Part shown: positions 41,636-52,476 of the stretch, one piece after another
Layout of the letters: every line of letters begins with the position of its first letter
Numbering within the stretch: the stretch's first letter is position 1
Assembly (NCBI GenBank): GCA_016490735.1
Contig: JAEMWC010000127.1
Location: forward strand, 222,001 to 286,000
Source: Pachyseris speciosa
Taxonomy: Eukaryota > Cnidaria > Anthozoa > Scleractinia > Pachyseridae
Direction of reading: 5' to 3'
Length of the DNA stretch: 64,000 nucleotides
Position numbers and translations under genes: made by a program
The notes under the pieces: model-generated
Databases searched by the model: none
Seen by the model: only the letters and a program-made list of their open reading frames with translations
What the model was told of the DNA's origin: nothing

Positions 41636-41835
41636 TAAGGTAGGCTAAAAACTACAGGAAGTCATGAATACTGCGTTTACTTTTGATGTTTGTTTGATAC
41701 AAAATGTTTGCGAGAAACTATTGATGCATGCGCTGTTATTCCTTTTCAGCTATCGGAAACCCTGACATTACCAAACTCATGGCGTGATGAAACTGCATCT
41801 ACAGGCAATAAACTATAGAAACGTCTTCAGCTCAG

Positions 41836-42445
41836 TTCACCTTGTCTTGGAAGCGTCACGGATTTTTTCACGTTTCTTTGAACTTCATTTTGCAACTTTA
41901 TAACTTAATCAAGGTGGATAACTTAAAAAAAGAATAAATAGACAAACCTGTTGAATTGATTTGGCCAATAGTCTGTTTTCTTTTGTCTCTGTAATCTAAT
42001 CTATGGAGGAAGCCTAACACGACTGAGTATGTGGTTTCTTTGAGGATTCCGTGTTATAAAAGTTATTTTTCTTCTCTTGAATTTACATGCATCACGAGAT
42101 CGTAATTTCCCATCCATATTTTAAAATGTGTAAATTACTATCTGTTATTTATGGTGAGGTACTACTTCACTCTTTTGTCGTATGCTTGCATTTCTGTGCT
42201 CGCGGGCAAACGTTTTTAAATGGGTGCGTTGAAAAATCATTAGAGCGTTGAAGAATGACCGGGTCGTGGTAGTGAAATTTTCATTGCGGATCGCCCTAAT
42301 CGTCCACATTAACTAATTCATTAAGTTCACATTTCCATTTTCGACGTCGCACAGCACACAAAAAAAGGAAATTAAAGAGGCCACCACAAGAATTAATTTC
42401 TAGGCGATGTAGTATGTCAGACCTGAGGCTTGGCTGGATTATATA
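41836..42445. other. 3' flank of the peptide gene and intergenic sequence
   Basis: AATAAA-type signals near 41932; otherwise nothing recognised. Confidence 0.35.
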
Positions 42446-42877
42446 CCGTAAAAGCTCTATTAAGCCCCCTCTCTCTTTTAAGGCCCCCCCTCTAGCTAAT
42501 AAGCCCCCCGTTTGGGAGTCGGTTTTTGTAGTAAGTCCCCCCTCTCTAATAAGCCCCCCTCCCTTTTTGGGACACGAGATTTTGTAATTATTCCCTCCTA
42601 TTCCCTCTTACGAAATACACTTTATGCGGCCCAGTTGGTTTGTTGTTAAACAAATATACAAACACACAATACTGTTTCCTGCTCGGTATTAAATAATAAA
42701 GTTTTACTGTAGTTGTTTGAGATTTGTACAGAAACTATTTAACACGAAAACGGGCGGCGTGTTCAAAGATTTGAAATAAGTTCCCCCTCTCTATTAAGCC
42801 CCCCTCTCCAATAATCCCCCCGTTAATAAGGCCTGAAATTAAATAAGCCCCCCGGGGGCTTAATAGACCTTTTACGG
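42446..42877. mobile_element. MITE rich in TAAGCCCCCC with CCGTAAAAG termini
   Basis: The left end CCGTAAAAGCTCTATTAAGC mirrors the right end (GCTTAATAGACCTTTTACGG), flanked by TA on both sides. Internal repeats of AATAAGCCCCCC. About 430 bp, non-coding. TA flanks suggest a Tc1/mariner-type mover. Confidence 0.75.
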
Positions 42878-43677
42878 TACTCTAAACTAAATGGAATTAA
42901 ACTGAAAAAAGTAAACAATTCAAATCTAGCCGGATCCAATTTCATCGATATTCTGGATCTTTCTCAAGCCGTTTTACATTTTCACTTTCTAAAGTGTTTT
43001 CGTCCTGTCTGTTTCTATCATTTTACAAGTCTCTCCTAGTTATTAGCTTTAGTTTATTTTACTTAACCTATTCACTGAGAATTTTCTATAAAACAGAAAA
43101 CAATGTCCCGGTGATTGTGCGGTGACAACCAATTTCTCAAGTAATACATCGGAGCACAAGAATAGCCTCCACAAGTGGTTCTGTGGTATTTCACCTCTTC
43201 CCCACTTTTAGACCATTTGATGGTAGGTTAGCTAAGGCTTCTGTACTCCGGGACCGCATCAACTTTTTGCCACAGATCTTCGTCTTTAAAACCTTGTTTC
43301 AATACTGTAGGTTACAAAGTACAGCTGTTCCCTTCAAAAGAGAGGACTAACAGTCAAGATATAGAGACGAGACACGTTAAACTAGGTTTATTTTCCCAGA
43401 ACTAAGTTTCACTGAAGTTTCCTCGAAAGCTAAAATACATTTTAATATCACAAAACAGCCGAGGTACCATTCACATCCTTATCAATAAAAATAAAATAAA
43501 ATAATGCTAATTTAACAAACTTAATTCAACAGTACCTTACCCTCGGTAGCTAATAATAATGACAATTATATCGATGATACCATCCGCCGCCAAGCGATTT
43601 ACACAAAGGTTATCTGATTAACGACCGCAAAAAAAATGTAAGTACATTTATAGCCGCAAAAAATGCATGCTTGAGCA

Positions 43678-43732
43678 TGAGGGGCGGGCGGTGGGGGACT
43701 AGAGGTGGGGTGAGGTGGGTGGGGGGTTTTGC
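43678..43732 (+). other. G-rich tract with G-quadruplex potential
   Basis: Six runs of three or more G within about 55 bases (GGGGCGGGCGGTGGGGG...GTGGGGTGAGGTGGG type). Confidence 0.6.
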
Positions 43733-44089
43733 AATAGCAAAACGCAGTACTGACAGCAAAGAAAGAGGAGTACAGATATCGAAGGCAAAATAAAAAAGTT
43801 GAGGCACATAAAGTTGAAGGTCAGGCAGCAGAAGATCAACTATAAAATTAATTGAACTTCCAGCACGAGGATTTACTATACTACATTCGTGATCAATATT
43901 GGTTAAGTCTGTCCTTTATTGTAATTTGGTTGTGATGTAGTGGAAGAGGAAAGCTTATCAGTGGGAGGGGTGGGGGGCGTATTTGAGATAGAAATGTACG
44001 GAATTTATCACCCTTACCATGTCGATATCAATTCGGTCAAATATGGCAATGAATTGGTTCCTCTGCCTCACAGGCAACAACAACAACAA

Positions 44090-44775
44090 CAATCTTTATT
44101 AGTACTCATTCTTGCTAAGAAAAAAATAATTTGACAATGAAAAAATTAAAGGTAAAAGTTTAGAGTACTGGCTGCCTGGAATAACCATAAGGGCAAGCGG
44201 AGCCTGGCAGCCAGTTGAAATCAGCAATAAATAGAAATAAATTATAGGTCAGCAAGAAAACTGAAGCACAAATACACACATAATAAAAAAGAGAAGAGAA
44301 GAGGAAAAACACTATTTCTACGCTATGAAGGAAGCCTAAAATATTTAAATTTGTATATAAATGCAAGGCATTATGACTGAAAAAACTAATAATCATTGAC
44401 AAGATCGCTTTTTACTGATTTCTTGAAGTTTGAAATAGAGCAGGTTTTCAAATTTTCACTGATTGAGTTCCACACTTTGGGGCCCTTAAATCTTATGTTA
44501 AATATTCCATAATTAGTTCTTACTTTAGGTAAAGTATAGGACATATTAAAGGCACTTCTTGTATTATAGTTATGTCTTTTATTGACTTGTGTGAAGAAAG
44601 TATCAAACACCAATGGTAATAGTCTATTGTGAAATTTATGCATAAAGACAGCAATATTAAGAAAGACAGGATCAGGCAGTTAACAATATTTAAGCGTTTG
44701 AAAATTGGACTGGAATGCTCATGAAATTTGGAGAAAGTCATCACTCGCATTGCTCTCTTTTGTAAAATAAACAAA
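44090..44775 (-). pseudogene. LINE reverse transcriptase 3' fragment
   Basis: Minus-strand C-terminal RT region: FILQKRAMRVMTFSKFHEHS near 44770, then after a frame break LVFDTFFTQVNKRHNYNTRS and NIRFKGPKVWNSI to 44390. The 3' end on this strand runs into a TTGTTGTTGTTG tract at 44080-44095, a typical LINE tail. Confidence 0.85.
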
Positions 44776-45269
44776 GGCTGGGTAGATATTAATTATTCTT
44801 GAGCTTCTGAGAATGCACATCTGTTTACTTTGTTCTATTTCCTTTTCCAACCAACAACCTTGAGGTCGCTCAACACCGTAATCAAGGATTTGTTGGCTTT
44901 TCGTTTTACTTTCTTCCTGGCACCAACAACAATTGTTTGGTCAAATTCTTCGCATTCTTGACAGTCTTTGCATGACTAATAACGACTCGGTTGACAGCAA
45001 AGCTCTTTCAATGCCCCGAACCAAGAGTAAGTGGACACAAAGTTAGGGGTAAATAGAGACGTTTTCACTGAAGTTTCTGAATCGCGCGTCCTGTCTGACT
45101 TTTACCCAGAAAGTTGACGGCGATTTTTATTCACCTACTGAGATTTGAGACACAATATGTGGAGGTATGTCAAACCCCAGCATCATGAATAAGACTATAA
45201 CTTGGGTTGTGAGTGCATGTCTAGTTTGTTACTGTTTAACTATAGATTTCTCATTAAAAGCGAATCAAT

Positions 45270-45510
45270 GAATATGTGCATGATCATCGCAGTTATGACC
45301 ACTACTAAAGCAGTAGTGAAAATAAAGCCTGAAAAAAATTTAGGCTTGTACGGGGCTTGAACCCATGACCTATGCGCTACCGGTGCAGTGCTCTACCGAC
45401 TGAGCTAACAAGCCAACTGCGAGCTGGTCATTTTGTTGGTTCGTTATATTTATTATCCGTGAGTGATGAATATGCAAGAATGAATATATGAAAATCATAT
45501 ATTTGAACTG
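45270..45510 (-). mobile_element. tRNA-Thr-like SINE, minus strand
   Basis: The tRNA head at 45342-45414 reads, on the minus strand, GGCTTGTTAGCTCAGTCGGT, with anticodon loop CCGGTAG (GGU, Thr-like) and B-box GGGTTCAAGCCCC; the acceptor stem is intact. The body and 5' flank match 37.4-37.7 kb. Confidence 0.75.
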
Positions 45511-45581
45511 CGGATTAAAGAATGAATATGTGAATGATCATCGCAGTTATGACCACTACTGAAGCAGTAGTGAAAATAAAG

Positions 45582-45690
45582 CCTTTTTTCAGGCTTTATT
45601 TTCACTACTGCTTTAGTAGTGTTCATAACTGCGATGATCATTCACATATTCATTATTTAATCCGCAGTTCAAATATATGATTTTCATATA
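45582..45690 (+). mobile_element. SINE body fragment facing the 45270 copy
   Basis: CAGGCTTTATTTTCACTACTG onward, head-to-head with a minus-strand copy ending just before, so 45530-45640 is a long near-perfect palindrome. Confidence 0.75.
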
Positions 45691-45871
45691 CCGTATTTCC
45701 TCGAATAATAGCCGTCCCTCGATTAATCGCCTCCCTCGAATAATCGCCCCCCTTTGACGGAAATATTTACAATAATCGCCTCCCTCGAATAACCGCCTTC
45801 CCTCGAATAATCGCCCCCTTTTGGTGCGAAAAAAAAATTATCGTCCCCGGCTATTATTCGAGGAAAAACGG
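45691..45871. mobile_element. 181-bp MITE with CCGTATTTCCTCGAATAATA termini
   Basis: The left CCGTATTTCCTCGAATAATA mirrors the right TATTATTCGAGGAAAAACGG. Internal TCCCTCGAATAATCGCC repeats. It is inserted in the SINE tail. Confidence 0.8.
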
Positions 45872-46847
45872 CATTCATTCTCGCAAAAGCGAATCATTTG
45901 CTAAATATTGAAAGATTCTTTCCTTCTGTCTTACAGGTGGTGTCACATTTATTTTGCCACCAAATCAAGATGGGGGAATATTAGCTTTCTTTTTGTTGTT
46001 TTGATTTGTTGTATATTTCAAGAAGGCTGGTGTCTCTAAAATCATGATTATTGAGAAAAAAATGGGCCACAGCACGCAACGTCACACACTTTTTGTAGTC
46101 AATTAACCTGATGGAGATAGCATTATTGGTAATCACCCAAAACTTGTGAAATACTACATGGGTAAGGAGGTAGTTTCTCCTGGTTTCCAGATAAACTGTG
46201 ATGCTCGGTCGGTGGGAGAGGAAATATAAAAATTTGAATTTACCACCCGAACTGATACGCTAAGTCAGCTATCATAAAAAGAAATTCGTGATCTAACATT
46301 TCGAGTTCTAGCCATTGGAGAGCAAAAAAAAAGAAAAAAACTAAAAAACAAAATTTCACGGTATTCGAAGTAAATACCAATGCGTGTCATCAAGCCAATG
46401 ATGTTTTGTTCTCTACTTTCCTGTTTTGTAAGGAAGTGATGAATAGTTTTGGTAATCCTTCAGCTGTTCCTGTGGCAAAATAAATAGTGTTTTTACTGAT
46501 TAATTAACAATCAAGTATTGCCAACAGTTAATTTCTATCATATGTTCTATAATTCCTACGCAAGCCTCTGATCGCACTTTTGATAACAGTATTCGCATGA
46601 TCAGATACCCAGCCACACCAAAGCTACTGTCATTTTTGCTAATTGCTTAACTCTTTTTCTCATAGGTCGATTCTATGTAAGAAATCAAAAGATCTATTAA
46701 AATAAACCACAGCATACGAAAATTCTTAAAAATTTATCCGTCTAAGCTGTTTATTCCAATATTTCCTCTTTATCAGCATTTTGCAGGAAAACGTTGAAGC
46801 GTCGAGAAGCGATATTCGCAAAACAACTCTGAACAGTCGAGCTAGAA

Positions 46848-46956
46848 TGAAGGCCGTTGTTGTTTTCCTGGCAGTGCTACTGGTATGTGCTGCACTTGGT
46901 TTGAATTTCGACGACGGAGACGACACTGTAGAAGTGGAGGATCTCACCAACTGTGA
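46848..46956 (+). CDS. Candidate signal-peptide exon of a second secreted peptide gene
   Basis: MKAVVVFLAVLLVCAALG is a clean signal peptide, followed by an acidic pro-segment (NFDDGDDTVEVEDLTN) and a GTGAGT donor. A later acidic exon-like stretch at about 47608-47711 (ALDENFTEEKEENQIGAVSL, then KRGNCDFLR and donor GTAAGC) could be its second exon, but the simple splice creates a stop. No Cys-rich exon follows. Probably incomplete or dead. Confidence 0.4.
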
Positions 46957-47122
46957 GTAGAAAACGTTAATAGTTTATTCTACAAAATTTCGGGCAGGTA
47001 GCCACACCCAGATCTAAGATGTTCAAGCTCTTCATAGAAGTTTTCTTTTTTTCTATACACATTTTCCTCAACACTTCAAAATTGCGCGACGTTTTTCATA
47101 ACAATCTAAAATATGAGATCTT

Positions 47123-47600
47123 ATATTGCGTCAGTGTAACGCTTTGATAATGTTATCAGGAGGTAGAATAAAGGAAGGCAACAACAGGTCATAACAATCC
47201 CTAACGGACTTCGAGTAAAACATGAACACTATCTTGCCTATCTCGAAAGAAGAAAAAAACTAATTTTGCCAGTAATGCACGCAATTTCAACCCAACTTCC
47301 CCTAGAATTATGGTGCGTACACAATATGAATGCCCCTAGAATTATGGTGCGCACACATATATTGCGTCAGTGTAACGCTTTAATAATGTTATCAGAAGGC
47401 AGAATAAAGGAAGGCAACAACAGGTCATAACAATCCCTAACGGACTTCGAGTAAAATATGAACACTGTCTTGCCTATCTCGAAAGAAGAAAAAAACTAAT
47501 TTTGCCAGTAATGCACACAATTTCAACCCAACTCCCCCTAGAATTATGGTGCGCACACAATATGAATGCCCCTAGAATTATGGTGCGCACACAATATGAA
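47123..47600. repeat. Tandem duplication of about 236 bp
   Basis: TATTGCGTCAGTGTAACGCT starts copies at about 47123 and 47360, with matching CCCTAGAATTATGGTGCG blocks at the copy ends. Confidence 0.88.
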
Positions 47601-47919
47601 TGCCAGAAGATCAATCTTTTCCTGCGCTAGACGAAAATTTTACTGAGGAAAAAGAAGAAAACCAAATAGGAGCGGTATCTCTTAAGAGAGGGAACTGCGA
47701 TTTCTTGAGAAGTAAGCAAAACTGAAAACTTCAGCTCTACGTGAAACGATTACTTATACGCATGGCCTAATAACCATTCTGTTGATTTCGATATTGCCAG
47801 TGTAATCGACGTAAAGGAAACTTTCGAGTTCATAAAACATTAGAAGTAGTTCAATGGTCGTCTGAAAATCGTGTAGTTCTTAATAATGATAAATGTAAGA
47901 ATTACGTATTTCCTTTGCA

Positions 47920-48500
47920 AAGCAGGAGGCAGAATTTGACCCCACAGTTGTAAATGGTAAGGCGCTTGAATGCGTCCAGTCCGCTAAACCCTTGGGGTCA
48001 CAATATCAAGTGATCTAAGATGGAATAGCCATGTTAATGAGATTGTGAAAAAGCAGCTAAGCGCTTGTATTTTTTGGTGCAGCTAAAAAGAGCAAAATTA
48101 CCTAATCACGACTTGTTATTGTTTTATTGCACTTGTATAAGATCTGTCTTGACGTACGCCGTACCAGTATTTTATGAAGCTCTGCCCTTGTATCTCAAGT
48201 ACGAAATAGAATAGATACAGAAAAGGGTTTTGTCAATTATCTATCCAGGGATATCGTACAGCGATGCCTTAGAGCATGCAAATATTCCTAAGGTGGATTC
48301 CTATTGTGAAGCCATTTGCAGTAAGACATTTTTTAATATTATTAATGACAAGGATAACAAGTTAAGTAGCTTAGTACCAGCGCCAAACCACTCAGCTTTC
48401 TCGCTTAGACGCAATCGGTCCTTCAAGATTCCCAAGTTTAAGACGGACCGTTTTAAGAACACTTTTATGATGGCCTCTAGTATCATGTATAATTAGTTGA
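47920..48500 (+). pseudogene. LINE reverse transcriptase 3' fragment
   Basis: A readable C-terminal RT region with frame breaks: an LKRAKLP-like segment near 48085, then LSIIYPGISYSDALEHA and the KTDRFKNTF tail to 48496. Followed by an AT-rich 3' end and the TATC repeat. Confidence 0.75.
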
Positions 48501-48670
48501 AATTTTCAAACAGAATACTAGTAATTTAATATTTTTTTTGTTTTTAATTGAAATTTTATATATTAGTCATTTTGCTAATTTTAAATGGTATTTATTGTAT
48601 ATAATTACATGTAATTAGTTTTTAAATACGCAATTCAGCCCTTGGGCTGCTATGTATTGAATTAATTAGC

Positions 48671-48699
48671 ATCTATCTATCTACCTACCTATCTATCTG

Positions 48700-48759
<60 letters not shown>

Positions 48760-48760
48760 G
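48671..48760. repeat. (TATC)n microsatellite at the LINE 3' end
   Basis: About 22 TATC units, with a few TACC/TGTC variants at the start. Confidence 0.97.
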
Positions 48761-50127
48761 AATAATGGCACACTGCAAACACTGATGAAGCAGACAAAAA
48801 TTGCCATTACCTAAGCAATACTCTTTTCGTTTAATAACTACATATGTTCTTTATTTTACCGCTTGGCATTTGTTCATACTTTCTTTCCACATATATTTTT
48901 TATCTCACGCTATAACATCTTAGGTTTTTAAAGGCTTTAGACTGGAAGCCGAAAGCTTACAGCTTTTCATAAAATTTGTAACCAGAGAACGCTTTTACAC
49001 AATATAAAAAATATGTACATATGGTTCTCTCCAAGTTCTGTGTGGATATTTCTCGCCCGCATCATACCTAAATGTTGAAAAGGTCACAATAACGTAAGGA
49101 GAGTCAAACTGCTATCCAGTCCTTCACTTAGAAACGGAAATGAACATCAACTTCCGATAAATAAGCAGCTTTCGAAGAGAATTTTTCTTTAATGCGAAGG
49201 TAAATAAAAATCTGAATATGAAATTATAGGTTAAGAAAATATGGTAACCTATCTGTTCGAGAAAATTGGTTTGGTTCACCATACGGCCGACCGTGCGACA
49301 GTACGTGCGCCCCACCATGTATGCCAAGTGAAAAGTCACACTCGAGATAACCCTGTTCTTTTTTGCGCATTTTAGCAGGAAATCATGGGAAAAACAAACA
49401 AACAAACAAACTGATGACAACAAGAGAAGAAACTTATGGTCTTTTAGCGGTATCGTCATTGTAATTTAGAAGTTTAACGTTATTGAAGGGAAAAATTCAA
49501 ACTCGAGGGGAAAAAGCCGATGAAATGGATTTGCATGTCTTCGCACATCTGACACATGAAACAAAGAAAATTGTAAAAAAAACTAGCGCACTTCACTCTT
49601 CATTGAAAACGTTTAAAGAGTTCTTCGTCCTAAGTCTGTAAACAACCGAGGTTTTGCGTCTAAATTTGATTAATTCTCGAGTTTTTTGTTTTTCTGAACC
49701 AGTAAGAATCAGGGTTTAGATGTTTTGGCTGGCTGTGTACTTGTCTGCAAGGGTAATTGTTTTTTTCTTTAAGCTTTAATTAAATTGAAGGCAGAAACTA
49801 ATGAAACTCAAGCTCGAGTGAAAAATAAAGCCCGGCCATCAAATGCATGTGCATGTCTGAAAATCTGACAAAAACTTGTCAAAATGCTGTCAAAAATGTT
49901 AAAAACTAGCGCGTTTCACGCTTAATTGAAAAAGTTGGAGATTTGCGTCCAAAGCGGACTGTAAACAACGACGTTCGTCGTCTTGTTGTCTTAATTTTTT
50001 TGAACGGTTGGCTGACCGGCTTTGATAATTTTATAGTGGAGTAAAAGTGAGCGGGTCTGCGAGGGAAAAGCAGCGGAAAAGCTCGTGTGGTCTCGCAAAC
50101 GCTGTCTTCATTATACAGTCATGCAGT
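48761..50127. other. Intergenic with a diverged direct repeat
   Basis: No gene. 49495-49660 and 49795-49975 share a diverged layout (ACTCGAG..., GCATGTCT..., AAACTAGCGC, CTGTAAACAACGA...). Confidence 0.45.
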
Positions 50128-50299
50128 TGTGATAGTTAGGTCCCAAGCCCCAAACGGGTGTAATTCCCCCATAGGCCCTTGTGGTCGGAGAATAAACGAG
50201 AACGCACATGGTCAAAATATGATTTTGGTTTTGCTGTATAGTTCGCCGTGTTGCGAAGATAAAACCGGCTCCCCTAAGCTTTATCGAGGTCGAGAGTTA
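50128..50299 (+). repeat. 5' LTR of the second Gypsy element
   Basis: TGTGATAGTTAG to CGAGAGTTA; about 93% alike to 59654-59822. TGGTGGTCCGTGAG just after may be the primer binding site. Confidence 0.85.
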
Positions 50300-50606
50300 A
50301 AAATTGGTGGTCCGTGAGAGGCATTTCCGTCAATAGATGCGAAGGAGCTGCTGGTTTTACGTGAGAATTTCACCAGATGTCATCGAGTGAGCTTGTTGGT
50401 TTCGATCGAGTGGACTTTGCAGCATTGACAACACGTTCCGTTTGGATGGCTAACTGTCTGGGAATTAATTTCCAAGCGACAAACTGAGAGTGACTTTGGC
50501 ATTTTCGAGGTAAGAGTCCTAAAGTCTGTAGGTTTGAGTGGATTATTGCGGCGAGATTTACTGTGAAAGACTGAGTTAATTCAAACGCGATTATTAGAAA
50601 TTCAAG

Positions 50607-51621
50607 ATGGCGGAGGAGCTTCAATTGCGAATTCACACTGAACTCTGTAAAGCAACCGTCGAAAGTGCAAGATTAGTGGCAAAGCATTTAAAAATAAGCG
50701 ACTCTGAGGGAAAAGACAAAGGGAAAATCTCGATTATCAATAAAATTAGAAATGTTATTGAAGAACAATTAACTGGAATGGCCGATGAGGACAAAGTTGA
50801 CTTTCTTCAGCCTATCGCTGAGATTTTGATTGATTTGCCGCCGCCTCTTGAGGATGTTGATAAGGACAAGAGCGAGTTACTTATTCTGAAGAAAGAAATT
50901 GAAGCGCTTAAACTTATGCATGGGCAGATATCCAAGGAGGCTGGGGTCAAAGAGGGTATTACCCAGGTTAAACAAGAACAGGTTATTTACAGTCAGGTGA
51001 TGGTGTGCCCCCCTTCCAGTCCCTCATTGAGTCCACGAGTGTACTTAGACGCCAGTTCAAGATAGTAGGCCAGATTGGAGACCCAGATCAAAAGGATAAG
51101 TTGAATTACAACTCATTAAGGAGACAAATTGATACAGGTGTTGAGCAAAAGTACAAGGAGCATGAGATTGTGGATAGGGTTATTCGCGCCATCAGCCCAG
51201 GGCTTGTTTTAAGAAGCTATCTAGAGTCCTTTAAGACCTTGTCTCTTGACCGTCTCAAGAAAATCCTTCGTAGTCATTATGGGGTTAAGAACACTACGGA
51301 ACTGTACCAAAGTCTAGCATCTATTTGCGAAAATGGGAAAGAAACACCACAAGCATTCCTAATGAGAGCCCTTGACTTAAGGCAAAAGATACTCTTTGCA
51401 AGCCAAGAGGGGGAGGACTCTTTGAAGTATGATGCCGCGCACATCCAGCAACTCTTCTGTAGAACCGTTGAGACTGGGCTGCAAGATGAGAGTATCAGAG
51501 TCAAACTTCGCCCTTACTTGGACAACCCACTGGTTGAGGATGAAGAACTTATTCACCAGTTGAATGTTGCAGTTTCGTCTGAAGAGGAACGGTTTCGCAA
51601 ACTGAAGAGCCAGACCAAAAC

Positions 51622-51652
<31 letters not shown>

Positions 51653-51768
51653 TTAGAACTTATATAGCGCATTTTCCATGTGTATATGTTCAAATGCGCT
51701 TTACAAGCAGATGGAATTGGAATTTGGAAATGTTGGTTTTTGTGGAGAGGGGAAAACCGTAGTACCCG

Positions 51769-51812
<44 letters not shown>

Positions 51813-52476
51813 AACCCACATATGACGTCGAGTCCGGGAATCGAACCCGGGCCACATTGGTGGAAGGCGAGTGGTCTCACCGCTACGCCATCCCTGCTCC
51901 CCAAACTAAGCCAGCCTATGTGACGCAGATTGGTCAAGAGGCAGAGTCACCAGAAGTACCTACTAGTAAAGTTCCCACCGTGAAGAAGGATCCTAACCTA
52001 CCAAACCGGGCAAAAACAGAACTTCAAGAACTCAAAGCTGAGGTGGAAGCATTGAGGACGGAGGTTAAGAGTAAATCAGAAGCGAACACCCAAGCACGCC
52101 GGCAGGGAGGAAACACTTGGAGTTATGGAAGGGGTTGGGAACGACGGGAAACAAGACCCCGACCATCCAAATGCCAGTCCTGCTTTGAGAAAAGGGAAGA
52201 ACGGTGTAACCACTGTTTTAAATGTGGGAGCGATAGCCACTATGCCACCGATTGCCGACAGGGTCAGTCACCAGGACAGAGATCGTTAATCGAGAGACGG
52301 CTACTTGTGCGGGATCAGAAGTAGCCGAGCCCCCACATGTGTCCCACCAATGTAACTGCCACGGCAAAATAGAAACACAAGTCCCTTATCAACGCTGTTC
52401 CCAGTGCCAGGTGGTGTGGCATTGCTCTAAAAGATGTCAGAAAGAGCAGTGGTCCGCCCATATGAAGATTTGCTAA
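50607..52476 (+). pseudogene. Gypsy gag with CCHC and MYND zinc fingers, interrupted by a SINE
   Basis: The capsid region starts MAEELQLRIHTELCKATVES. A frame change near 50990 leads to PPFQSLIESTSVLRRQFKIV and a DYRVI-type capsid helix region to 51615. The SINE (51622-51906) cuts it, then a helical linker and a CCHC knuckle (CFKCGSDSHYATDC, 52215-52258) follow. After another frame change a MYND finger reads CSQCQVVWHCSKRCQ to a TAA at 52474. MYND fingers bind Pro-rich partners and are unusual in gag. At least two frameshifts disable it. Confidence 0.8.
51622..51906 (-). mobile_element. tRNA-derived SINE inserted in gag
   Basis: On the minus strand: GGGATGGCGTAGCGGTGAG (A-box) and GGGTTCGATTCCCGG (B-box) at 51830-51895, a body, CAAATGCGCTATATAAG-type tail sequence, and an (ATT)n tail at 51622-51650. 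CCAAAACTA (left) and CCAAACTA (right) look like the target duplication. Confidence 0.85.

Noticed and set aside
45342..45414. Functional tRNA-Thr gene
   Set aside because: It continues into a body repeated at 37.6 and 45.6 kb, so it is a SINE head; pol III activity cannot be judged.
50087..50317. 76-codon frame at the left end of the second Gypsy
   Set aside because: It lies almost wholly in the LTR and has no coding signature.
51622..51650. Poly-Asn tract at the end of gag
   Set aside because: It is the (ATT)n tail of an inserted SINE, not part of gag.
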